Assembly: GCA_050943595.1 (NCBI GenBank)
Contig: JBMNPM010000023.1
Span: 1 to 14,728 of the forward strand
Direction: 5' to 3'
Length of the DNA: 14,728 nucleotides
From: JAXGXJ01 sp050943595
GTDB lineage: Bacteria > Actinomycetota > Thermoleophilia > RBG-16-64-13
The translations under genes were made by a program, and so were the position numbers. The notes beneath the pieces are model-generated. The model had not been told where the DNA came from and did no database searches. It was given only the letters and a program-made list of their open reading frames with translations. Positions within the stretch are counted from its first letter, which is position 1. The number at the start of each line of letters is the position of its first letter. Positions 1 to 5,502 of this stretch are shown here, one piece after another.

Positions 1-53
1 CTCAATTGAGCCCGCGGCCGCCTGTGATACTGTGCGGTGTCTACGCCTGATGT

Positions 54-689
54 CTACTTGAATTCCATCGAGACGATGTCCGAAGCCCAGGCCTTGCCGG
101 TCATGCCGGGCATCACGGCGTTCATCGTGCCGTCATCGCCCACAGCGATCATCGAGTCCGCTGTAGCCTTGATATCCGAGAGAGCGATCTCGGCCATATA
201 ACCATCAGTGCAGCCCAAAATGACCACCGTAGCGCCGGATTGCACCTTAGCCTCCGACATGATGGTGCTCATACGGACCCCGGTGTATTCCTGGGACCCC
301 TTCTTTGGGTGATCAGCCTTGATGGTAGCCGTGGTCATCTTCTGGAGATCATCGGCTGTTAACGTCAGGGGATTGTCAACCAGCCCCTTCACGGTCATGG
401 TGCCATCAGCCGCAGCGGCAGTAGTGTCAGCCGTGGCAGGCGTCTCGACAGCCGTGGCAGGCGTCTCGACAGCCGTGGCAGGCGTCTCGACAGCCGTGGC
501 AGGCGTCTCGACAGCCGTGGCAGGCGTCTCGACAGCCGTGGTAGGCGTCTCAACCGCAACGGTCGTCTCAGTCTCAGCCGCGGTCGTATCAGTCTCCGTG
601 GAGTCGCCGCAGGCAACGGCAAACGCCATCATCACTATGACCAAAAGCAGAAGGCCTAGAAAGGTGAATGGACGGACTCGTGATCTCAT
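54..689 (-). CDS. Lipoprotein with a repeat linker and a molybdopterin-binding-like domain
   Basis: A 211-residue predicted lipoprotein. Residues 1-27 form a signal peptide with a basic N-terminus, a Leu/Val-rich core and lipobox AVAC, with the lipidated Cys at 27. Residues about 28-95 are a Thr/Ala/Glu-rich linker containing one VETPTTA and five identical VETPATA heptads. Residues about 96-211 resemble the small oxidoreductase molybdopterin-binding (sulfite-oxidase-type) domain: the pattern VKGLVDNPLTLTADDL, then a YTGV segment and TDGYMAEIALSDI. The cysteine that ligates molybdenum in true sulfite oxidases is not at the expected place (HPKKGSQEYTGV), so a catalytic role is doubtful; a ligand-binding or structural role is more likely. 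The ATG is preceded by GGGAGAG at good spacing. It lies 89 nt downstream of the binding-protein gene on the same strand with no strong terminator between, so co-transcription is plausible. The family call is by pattern only. Confidence 0.75.
   Translation of the reverse strand: MRSRVRPFTFLGLLLLVIVMMAFAVACGDSTETDTTAAETETTVAVETPTTAVETPATAVETPATAVETPATAVETPATAVETPATADTTAAAADGTMTVKGLVDNPLTLTADDLQKMTTATIKADHPKKGSQEYTGVRMSTIMSEAKVQSGATVVILGCTDGYMAEIALSDIKATADSMIAVGDDGTMNAVMPGMTGKAWASDIVSMEFK
428..553. repeat. 21-bp tandem repeat, six units, in frame inside the lipoprotein gene
   Basis: Five perfect copies and one imperfect copy (two substitutions) of a 21-bp unit beginning CAGCCGTGGCAGG on the plus strand. 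Each unit encodes one VETPATA heptad on the minus strand; the degenerate copy gives VETPTTA. The period is a multiple of three, so copy-number change would lengthen or shorten the surface linker without breaking the frame. Confidence 0.97.
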
Positions 690-778
690 ACTTTGAACTC
701 TCCCTGTCGTCTGTGTCCTTTAGCCACCCGCCATGGGCAGCGTGTCAATACTCCTGTTGAAGGGATGTCAACCCTCCA

Positions 779-1966
779 CTAATCGACCCTGACCGCTCGA
801 GCCATCAACTCGTCCAGCTGCGCGTCCGTTAGGTCCATGTGATAGAAAAGTTTGTAGAACGCCTTCACCTCTTCCTTCATGTCGTACTTGTACAGGTCGG
901 GATACAGCAGGTTGCCCAGCCAACGAACCCCCAGGATCCGACTGATGGAAGGAGGGCGATCGAACCAATCGAAGGGACCCCGTGGGATCTGGTAGACCTC
1001 CCCCTCCTTGACCGCAGTGATCGTATTCCATTGGCTTTGGGTGGTGATCTGTTGGTAGACGTTGCTCTCCTCAGCCGGATCGCTCGCCACCAAGATCACC
1101 TCTGGATTCCAGTTCAATACCTGCTCAAAAGAGACCGGGGACATGCCGTAGCCCGGATTCAACTCCACCTTGGCGACGTTGGCTCCGCCGACCAACGTCA
1201 GTACTTCTGTGTGCATCGAACCCTCAGGGTCGGTGTTCAAGCCCTCCATACCCTCGGCGTAGTAGACACGCACCTTTTTGTCCTCGGGGATCTGCTGGGC
1301 CGCAGCCTGGGCTTCCTGGAGGACGCTGTCGCAATAGTCCGCCAACTCCTCCGCGCGCTCCTCTGTGCCCAAGAGCTTGCCGATGTAACGCAGAGAGTCT
1401 CCGCTCGCGGTCAGTTCACCATCAACCATAACCACCGGGATATTCATCAGCCCCTGTATGCGTTCGGCTTCGGAGATCGCAGCCTCATCCAGTTCGCCTA
1501 GGGTCAAAACGATGTCGGGAGACCGTTTGATGATCTCCTCCACGTTGCCGGTGGTGTTCTTGCCGAACCATCCACCCAACCCGACGACGCTCCTGTACTT
1601 CTCGGGGATGTACTTCTTCTCAAGCGCGGTAGGGGTGATGTTCCAGCCGATCATCATATCCGGAGCCAGCATATACATGAGGTTGGTCCCCATAGGGCTC
1701 GTGCAAAATACCGTCTTGATAGGGCTGGGTACGTTGACCTGCCGACCGGCCTGGTCGGTGATGGTGACGGTAGTACGAGTGGCGGCGGCAGTAGTCGGGG
1801 ACGACGCCTGTGCGGTCGTAGTCTCAACCTGACCGGCCTCAGACGAATCCGTCGCCGACGAGTCTGATCCGCAGCCAACGGCGAATACTGTGATAAGGAC
1901 AGCAACCACCAGCATGGCGGCCGTCAGAAAGGATGCTACTCCACGACTGATATTTGTATTAGACAC
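779..1966 (-). CDS. ABC transporter substrate-binding lipoprotein, class III (FhuD/BtuF/MolA-like)
   Basis: A 395-residue lipoprotein. The signal peptide ends in FAVGC (lipidated Cys about 32), followed by a Ser/Thr/Ala linker to about residue 62. The mature domain opens with VTITDQAGRQVNVPSPIKTV, typical of periplasmic binding protein family 2 (iron-siderophore, cobalamin, haem and MolA-type molybdate/tungstate receptors). Other family signs are SPDIVLTLGELDE, SFEQVLNWNPEVILV and the C-terminal segment PRGPFDWFDRPPSISRILG. The start is GTG with AAAGG upstream. Family knowledge predicts capture of an oxyanion, metal chelate or siderophore for a FecCD-type permease. No permease or ATPase is in this window; they may lie left of position 1 or elsewhere. 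The neighbouring DUF364 gene fits metal or molybdenum uptake. The exact ligand cannot be read from sequence. Confidence 0.88.
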   Translation of the reverse strand: MSNTNISRGVASFLTAAMLVVAVLITVFAVGCGSDSSATDSSEAGQVETTTAQASSPTTAAATRTTVTITDQAGRQVNVPSPIKTVFCTSPMGTNLMYMLAPDMMIGWNITPTALEKKYIPEKYRSVVGLGGWFGKNTTGNVEEIIKRSPDIVLTLGELDEAAISEAERIQGLMNIPVVMVDGELTASGDSLRYIGKLLGTEERAEELADYCDSVLQEAQAAAQQIPEDKKVRVYYAEGMEGLNTDPEGSMHTEVLTLVGGANVAKVELNPGYGMSPVSFEQVLNWNPEVILVASDPAEESNVYQQITTQSQWNTITAVKEGEVYQIPRGPFDWFDRPPSISRILGVRWLGNLLYPDLYKYDMKEEVKAFYKLFYHMDLTDAQLDELMARAVRVD

Positions 1967-2029
1967 GACTCTTTGCCTTTCCAGAGGACTACCAGTTCAC
2001 TGCGGCACACATCAAGATCGTGGTACTTT

Positions 2030-2060
2030 ATATCATATAATACTTGTTACAGTATAGCCG
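2030..2060 (-). promoter_or_regulatory. AT-rich promoter/operator upstream of the binding-protein gene
   Basis: The plus strand has ATACT-N6-AGTAT (2040-2055), a perfect 5-bp-arm dyad inside a very AT-rich patch, about 75-90 nt before the GTG at 1966. Read on the minus strand it is TATACT-N8-TATTAT followed by ATGATATAAA, matching the spacing of the motif upstream of the DUF364 and regulator genes (TACT-N7/8-TATAAC). TATTAT or TATAAA could serve as a -10 box; I see no good -35, so an activated promoter is possible. Confidence 0.45.
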
Positions 2061-2262
2061 CTCTGGCGGCTCCTCAGGTTTGCAAGATGAGTAGATAATC
2101 GTGCCGCGCCGGGTGGAGTATGAGGCAGCTGTGATCTAAGCTGCGCTCTTCACGGTGTCGCCGGCGGCAGCGCCTTGTCGGTCCGCCCAGACCTTTGTTC
2201 AGATCGGCAACCAGAAGGCCTGAGCAGCAATGCGCTGTCGGTGTCCGACAGGCGCCCGGCGA
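2061..2262. other. Intergenic stretch with two hairpins, no gene seen
   Basis: No convincing coding potential. Two short stem-loops are visible: GCAGCT/AGCTGC near 2131-2150, and CTGTCGG-tgt-CCGACAG at 2235-2251, extendable by GCG/CGC across one bulged base to 2232-2255. Neither is followed by a T-tract. The second lies just before the left end of repeat element copy 1. Confidence 0.4.
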
Positions 2263-2440
2263 GCTACTGAACTATGACATTTTGCCCCCGGAACGTGAGT
2301 CGGCATGCGCGAGAGAAGGATGAGAGGGGAGAGGAAGCGCGAATAGCAGCGCTATTCGCGCGACCGATGACGTACTATCGTGCTGCTCAGTGTGTTCTGA
2401 GGGCCGGGGCTTCGTTTTTCAGCAGCTTTCTAGATCCGGC
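2263..2440. repeat. MITE-like repeat element, copy 1
   Basis: Related to the element at 3380-3558. The left end GCTACTGAAC and right end TTCAGCAGC (2418-2426) form terminal inverted repeats with core GCTGCTGAA, imperfect in this copy. Inside lies a perfect hairpin, GCGCGAATAGC-agc-GCTATTCGCGC (2337-2361). From 2337 to 2440 this copy differs from copy 2 at only four positions by eye; the left half is more diverged and 8 nt longer. Similarity to copy 2 runs past the TIR through TTTCTAGATCCGGC and then stops abruptly. The right end supplies the last codons and the TAG of the DUF364 gene. No transposase ORF is inside. It could be a non-autonomous transposon remnant or a REP-like 3'-UTR structure. 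Confidence 0.75.
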
Positions 2441-3185
2441 TCTTGCGAATATCGACCATCCAGGCTCCGTGATCAAAAACACCTTTGTGACCGCCCTCCT
2501 CACAGTATTTCCATACCTGCGACGGATCCATCACCACGGTACCGGCGAGGATGTCAACACCGTGGTCGAACAACCACGGCACTAGGGGAACGGTGGGGCC
2601 GACCAGAGCCACTGTGGCCTGGGCGGAGAGCTCCAACAGTCGGGGCATGGTCTTATTAGTGAGGGCAGTGCCTGTAATAAACACGTGATCCTGCTCCGGC
2701 AGCACGTACTCAGCGGCGAAGTCCGGCAGATCACCGTCCAGGGGATTCCTTTCCAGGATGGTGAATTCACATCGCGCCGCCATCGCCTCAAGACCGGGAA
2801 AATGACCTATAACAGCCACCTTCTTACCCACCATGTCGTCCACCATGTCGGTGAAGGCTCCCCGAGTGCGTAGTTCGTGTAGTGGTCGCCCCACCCAAGC
2901 CTCCACCTTGTCGGGGACATTGTAGAAGGCATTGACCGCCGCCATCCCCATCGAGGCCTTCTTCAAATCCCAACTCTTGATATGAGTAGCCAACTCGCGA
3001 AGCGATCCACCCGACACCGGGTACTCGAGACCGCCATCGTGATCGACTTTCGGGTAGGTCATGGCCATGCCGATCCCCTCCGCCTGGACCAGTGTCCACG
3101 TGCTGCCTACGAGGCACGCGTCGGCCACGGCATCCGAAGCGATGCCATCGATAAGGCGATCATAGATATACCAACTCGCGCTCAC
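2430..3185 (-). CDS. DUF4213/DUF364 protein (putative heavy-metal chelation domain)
   Basis: A 251-residue soluble protein. The N-terminal part (about 1-90) matches the DUF4213 pattern: CLVGSTWTLVQAEGIGMAMTYP, then DLKKASMGMAAVNAFYN. The C-terminal Rossmann-like DUF364 part (about 105-245) shows GKKVAVIGHFPGLEAMA, the acidic stretch ILERNPLDGDLPDFAAEYVLPEQD split by a turn, VFITGTALTNKTMPRLLELS, and VALVGPTVPLVPWLFDHGVDILAGT. In the family these genes are often adjacent to ABC uptake systems for iron chelates or molybdenum/tungsten; the biochemical role is unproven. The start is GTG with AAGGTG four bases upstream. The last residues (SRI) and the stop lie inside repeat copy 1. It sits between the regulator gene (upstream) and the binding-protein gene (downstream), and its promoter region carries the shared motif. 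Confidence 0.88.
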   Translation of the reverse strand: MSASWYIYDRLIDGIASDAVADACLVGSTWTLVQAEGIGMAMTYPKVDHDGGLEYPVSGGSLRELATHIKSWDLKKASMGMAAVNAFYNVPDKVEAWVGRPLHELRTRGAFTDMVDDMVGKKVAVIGHFPGLEAMAARCEFTILERNPLDGDLPDFAAEYVLPEQDHVFITGTALTNKTMPRLLELSAQATVALVGPTVPLVPWLFDHGVDILAGTVVMDPSQVWKYCEEGGHKGVFDHGAWMVDIRKSRI

Positions 3186-3267
3186 TTCTCACCTTCCCCT
3201 TGTCGGCTATCCCGACCGCCGGACACATACGTACCAACGACGGGTTTGAAGTGTCCGCGGCTCATAT

Positions 3268-3290
3268 CGTTATATGCGCATAGTATCACG
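3268..3290 (-). promoter_or_regulatory. Promoter/operator of the DUF364 gene
   Basis: On the minus strand this is CGTGATACT-N7-TATAACG, followed by ATATGA. CGTnnTACT and TATAACGATA are both shared with the promoter of the winged-helix gene. TATAAC is a reasonable -10 about 85 nt before the GTG; the -35 position (TAGCCT) is poor, which suggests activator dependence. A perfect 10-bp palindrome TATGCGCATA sits at 3273-3282. Confidence 0.5.
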
Positions 3291-3379
3291 CAGGCTACGC
3301 GGTCACTCGATCTGCCGCACGACATGACACCGATATGTCCGGCGGGAGATGTGCTGCGGAGGAGGCGGCGACTACCACC

Positions 3380-3558
3380 ATCTAGCAGGCTGCTGAACTA
3401 TGACACTTCGCCGCCGGAACGCGGGTCAGCACGCACGAAAGAGGGATAGAGGGAGCGCGAATAGCAGCGCTATTCGCGCGACCGATGACGTACTATCGTT
3501 CTGCTCAGTGTGTTCCGGCGGCCGGGGCTTCGTTTTTCAGCAGCTTTCTAGATCCGGC
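3380..3558. repeat. MITE-like repeat element, copy 2, with better terminal inverted repeats
   Basis: The left end is ATCTAG-cag-GCTGCTGAA (3380-3397). The right end, read on the other strand, is ATCTAG-aaa-GCTGCTGAA (3553 back to 3536): an 18-bp inverted repeat with only the three middle bases different. The internal hairpin GCGCGAATAGC-agc-GCTATTCGCGC is at 3455-3479, identical to copy 1, and the downstream block with TGACGTACTATCGT is also conserved. The element overlaps the 3' end of the regulator gene, supplying its last residues and stop. There is no ORF for a transposase. The rest of 3186-3504 has only the DUF364 promoter and nothing else I recognise. Confidence 0.8.
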
Positions 3559-3852
3559 CTGCGGGTCCGGCGTGGGCAACGCGGTGATAGTACGACACCA
3601 ACTTTCAATCACCGTCTGCAGACGAACAACCTGTCCCTTCATATGGAGTCTGCCCAAGACGTATCGCAGTTCGTCGCTGTCGAGAGCCGTGGCCGTCATG
3701 AGTTGGTTGGTGGTGAGTCGATGCTGCCTGCTGAGCGCATCCAAGACTTTAGTCTCGTCGGCGGAGAATGCCGGTACGGCCAACCGAGTGGAGAGGATGG
3801 ACGCCGCCGTAATTGTATTGAGAGGATCATATCGAGAGGTTTTATGATGCAT
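3505..3852 (-). CDS. Winged-helix DNA-binding regulator (MarR/TrmB-like), C-terminus from repeat
   Basis: A 115-residue protein from the chosen ATG. Residues about 28-80 form a winged-helix pattern: FSADETKVLDALSRQ (helix 1), LTTNQLMTATALDSDELRYVLGRLHMKGQVVRL (turn, recognition helix, wing). The ORF is open upstream to a GTG at 4011, but a TTGACA-N17-TAGTAT promoter lies inside that extension, and GAGGTG sits 6 nt before the ATG at 3852, so I take the shorter form. About the last 15 residues (from GSRKLLKNEAPAAGTH) are encoded by repeat copy 2. It is a candidate local regulator of the uptake genes because its own promoter and theirs share a dyad motif; that link is inference. The exact family is uncertain. 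Confidence 0.65.
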   Translation of the reverse strand: MHHKTSRYDPLNTITAASILSTRLAVPAFSADETKVLDALSRQHRLTTNQLMTATALDSDELRYVLGRLHMKGQVVRLQTVIESWCRTITALPTPDPQAGSRKLLKNEAPAAGTH

Positions 3853-3897
3853 ATCAAGCACCTCACTATGGCGATCGGGAGAGGGTAAAGAGTCTAT

Positions 3898-3930
3898 CGT
3901 TATACTAGACTCAGTACTACGATATGTCAA
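3898..3930 (-). promoter_or_regulatory. Sigma-70 promoter of the regulator gene with an overlapping dyad
   Basis: The minus strand has TTGACA (3930-3925), a 17-bp spacer, then TAGTAT (3907-3902), giving a start about 45 nt before the ATG at 3852. Overlapping it is the interrupted dyad CGT-n2-TACT-N6-AGTA-n2-ACG (3898-3921), suited to autoregulation. TATAACGATA across the -10 is identical to the DUF364 promoter. The promoter lies within the longer open frame, which supports the downstream start. Confidence 0.65.
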
Positions 3931-3966
3931 GCCGCTCTCTTGCATCTCCTCCGAAATCCTCGGCGT

Positions 3967-3981
3967 CCGGTAAGATACCGG
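3967..3981. promoter_or_regulatory. Palindrome CCGGTA-aga-TACCGG between divergent genes
   Basis: A perfect 6-bp-arm inverted repeat in the region shared by the regulator gene (leftward) and the lipoprotein gene (rightward, 4063). It may be an operator. I see no clear -35/-10 pair for the rightward gene. Confidence 0.3.
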
Positions 3982-4062
3982 TGAGACATTCAAACCCCAT
4001 TCAAAACCCACACGAACGGGCGCGTACAGAAACCGGGAAACCCGCTGAGTAAAGGAGTCACA

Positions 4063-5112
4063 GTGAGAGTGAGAAAAGTCTCGATACTGGCAGCGCTTAT
4101 TGCAGTCCTGTTGCTGTTACTGAGCGTTGCCGCATGCGGAAACGATACCCAAACGAGCGACACCTCTTCCGCCGACCAGTCCCCTCAAAGTATCCTAGAG
4201 GCCGCCGCCACCGCCCAGCAAAACGCGACCAGTGCCCAGGGTACTTTCAAGGTAGAGGCCTCGTTCGATGTCGATAGCGCACAACTTCCTGAAGAGGCGA
4301 AGTCACTACTCGACAAACCTATGAGCCTGGCAGGAACCTTCGCCTTCGGAACCGATCCCCAGTTGCTCGCCGATGCAACCTTGGATCTCTCCATGGCGGG
4401 AGAGACACTGAACATGGGTATCAAATCTCTGACCGATAAGGCATGGCTGTGCTTCAGTGATCAATGGTACGAAGCGCCTGCTGAGCTACAAGATGCTTTG
4501 CGCGACTCCGCAGGAACAAAAATCGACGTGACGCAGATAAAGGAGACGCTAGCCGGTCTCGGAATCGACCCGTCCGCCTGGCTCAAGGACCTACGCCTGG
4601 CCGGAGAGGAGACCGTAGACGGCACCAAGTGCTACCACCTGACCGGAACGCCCGACTTGACTAAGATGACGACAGACCTCACCCGTGTGTCGCAGGACCA
4701 GGATGCTATGAAGCAACTCGATCCTAAAGGCACCTCGTCCGATCTCATGCAGGGCAACCCCCTCGCCCCCGACGCAGAGAAGTCCCAGGAGATGCAGCAA
4801 CTGGCTCAGACGATCCAGAACCCCACTGCCGATATATGGATCGCCAAGGACAGCATGCTCCTGGCGAAGTTCACGGCGAATGGGCGCATCGTCCCCCCGG
4901 CTGATGAAGAGACAGGGGGCCTGAACGCCATCACGGTGACCGTCGACGCCTCTCTGCACGATGTGAACAAGCCGGTGACCGTCGAGGCACCGACTGCGGC
5001 TCAGCCGTGGACTGCACTTGAGAAGGCCATGCAGGAGAATCCCGGCGCCATCTTGGGCCCCCTGGCAGGGATCCTAGGGATGGCCGGCGCGATGGTACCG
5101 AGCGCCAACTAG
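4063..5112 (+). CDS. Secreted lipoprotein, LppX/LprG/LolA-like
   Basis: A 349-residue lipoprotein. The signal peptide (MRVRK, then an Ala/Leu-rich core) ends in lipobox VAAC with Cys 25. After a short Ser/Thr linker come alternating beta-type segments: GTFKVEASFDVD (about 60), MSLAGTFAFGTDPQLLADATLDLSMAG split over two strands, WLCFSDQWYEAP, and GTKCYHLTGTPDL. An amphipathic Ser/Gln region follows, then ADIWIAKDSMLLAKF and NAITVTVDASLHDVNKPVTVEAP. This order (antiparallel sheet with a 'glyco/lipid carrier' half-barrel) resembles the LppX_LprG/LolA fold of Actinobacteria, which shuttle or sense lipids at the envelope; the assignment is by pattern and not certain. The start is GTG with AAAGGAG five bases upstream (4051-4057). 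It forms a single-gene unit ended by a strong hairpin at 5140-5176. Confidence 0.7.
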   Translation: MRVRKVSILAALIAVLLLLLSVAACGNDTQTSDTSSADQSPQSILEAAATAQQNATSAQGTFKVEASFDVDSAQLPEEAKSLLDKPMSLAGTFAFGTDPQLLADATLDLSMAGETLNMGIKSLTDKAWLCFSDQWYEAPAELQDALRDSAGTKIDVTQIKETLAGLGIDPSAWLKDLRLAGEETVDGTKCYHLTGTPDLTKMTTDLTRVSQDQDAMKQLDPKGTSSDLMQGNPLAPDAEKSQEMQQLAQTIQNPTADIWIAKDSMLLAKFTANGRIVPPADEETGGLNAITVTVDASLHDVNKPVTVEAPTAAQPWTALEKAMQENPGAILGPLAGILGMAGAMVPSAN

Positions 5113-5139
5113 CCCCGAAGAGTCCATTGGTCCGTTCAT

Positions 5140-5176
5140 TGAGGGCGCTCTCGGCGGATAGCTGAGAGCGCCCTCA
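5140..5176 (+). terminator. Strong terminator hairpin after the lipoprotein gene
   Basis: The stem TGAGGGCGCTCTCGGC / GCTGAGAGCGCCCTCA (16 pairs, one G-U) has loop GGATA and is followed by CATGTTTCCTT, a weak T-tract. It lies 27 nt after the stop. Confidence 0.85.
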
Positions 5177-5196
5177 CATGTTTCCTTAAAACCCCC

Positions 5197-5225
5197 TTGC
5201 CAACGCCGTCGGCCGCTGGTATAGT
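5197..5225 (+). promoter_or_regulatory. Sigma-70 promoter for the NTPase unit
   Basis: TTGCCA (5197-5202), a 17-bp spacer and TATAGT (5220-5225). The predicted start at about 5232 falls at the edge of the dyad at 5231-5257, so a bound protein there would block initiation. Confidence 0.65.
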
Positions 5226-5230
5226 GGCGA

Positions 5231-5257
5231 CGTGATTATACTTTTGTTAGTATCACG
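5231..5257. promoter_or_regulatory. Operator-like nested inverted repeat at the transcription start
   Basis: CGTGAT (5231-5236) and ATCACG (5252-5257) are perfect arms enclosing ATACT-N6-AGTAT (5238-5253). On the minus strand it reads CGTGATACT-N8-TATAATCACG, the same layout as the motifs upstream of the DUF364, regulator and binding-protein genes. Confidence 0.55.
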
Positions 5258-5343
5258 AGTAGCAAAACCCTTCCTCTGCAGTGTCAGGAGAATCAGGGGA
5301 GCGGCCCGTCGACGACGATGGGCTTCATATAGGTGTCACACGT

Positions 5344-5502
5344 ATGGACGGTACCATGCATCGGCGTAGGCTTTGGGTACTCTTACTCCCTCTCAGACCT
5401 GAAGCCACGACGAACATGCCGCTGGTGGTCAAGAGCGTGATCACAGCAGGCGGATGCGGCTGGGTTTCCCCCGCCCAAGCGCGAGAGACCGGCGTACGTT
5501 GA
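5344..5502 (+). CDS. Possible small leader ORF (52 aa) coupled to the NTPase gene
   Basis: A small open frame in the long leader. ATG at 5344 has AGGTG (5331-5335) eight bases upstream. The product would be 52 residues with a hydrophobic patch (RRRLWVLLLPLRP) and no family I recognise. Its TGA (5500-5502) overlaps an in-frame TTG of the NTPase gene (5499-5501) as TTGA, like the GTGA couplings elsewhere in the window. The frame is also open upstream to a GTG at 5281 with no ribosome site. Codon use is not decisive, so this may be non-coding leader. Confidence 0.25.
   Translation: MDGTMHRRRLWVLLLPLRPEATTNMPLVVKSVITAGGCGWVSPAQARETGVR

Noticed and set aside
1..53. CTCAATTGAG palindrome and GCGGCCGC near the left end as adapter or vector sequence
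   Set aside because: Too short to tell; a NotI-like octamer is unremarkable in high-GC DNA.
319..696. Open frame on the plus strand opposite the first lipoprotein
   Set aside because: It consists mostly of the translated 21-bp repeat in antisense (VAGVSTA units), with no start signal; the minus-strand frame has a signal peptide, lipobox and domain.
2337..2361. Perfect hairpin considered as a CRISPR repeat or an intrinsic terminator
   Set aside because: Only two copies more than 1 kb apart with no spacers, and no T-tract after the stem on either strand; better explained as part of the repeat element.
3853..4011. N-terminal extension of the winged-helix regulator
   Set aside because: It contains the gene's own sigma-70 promoter and operator-like dyad and has no ribosome site at the GTG at 4011.
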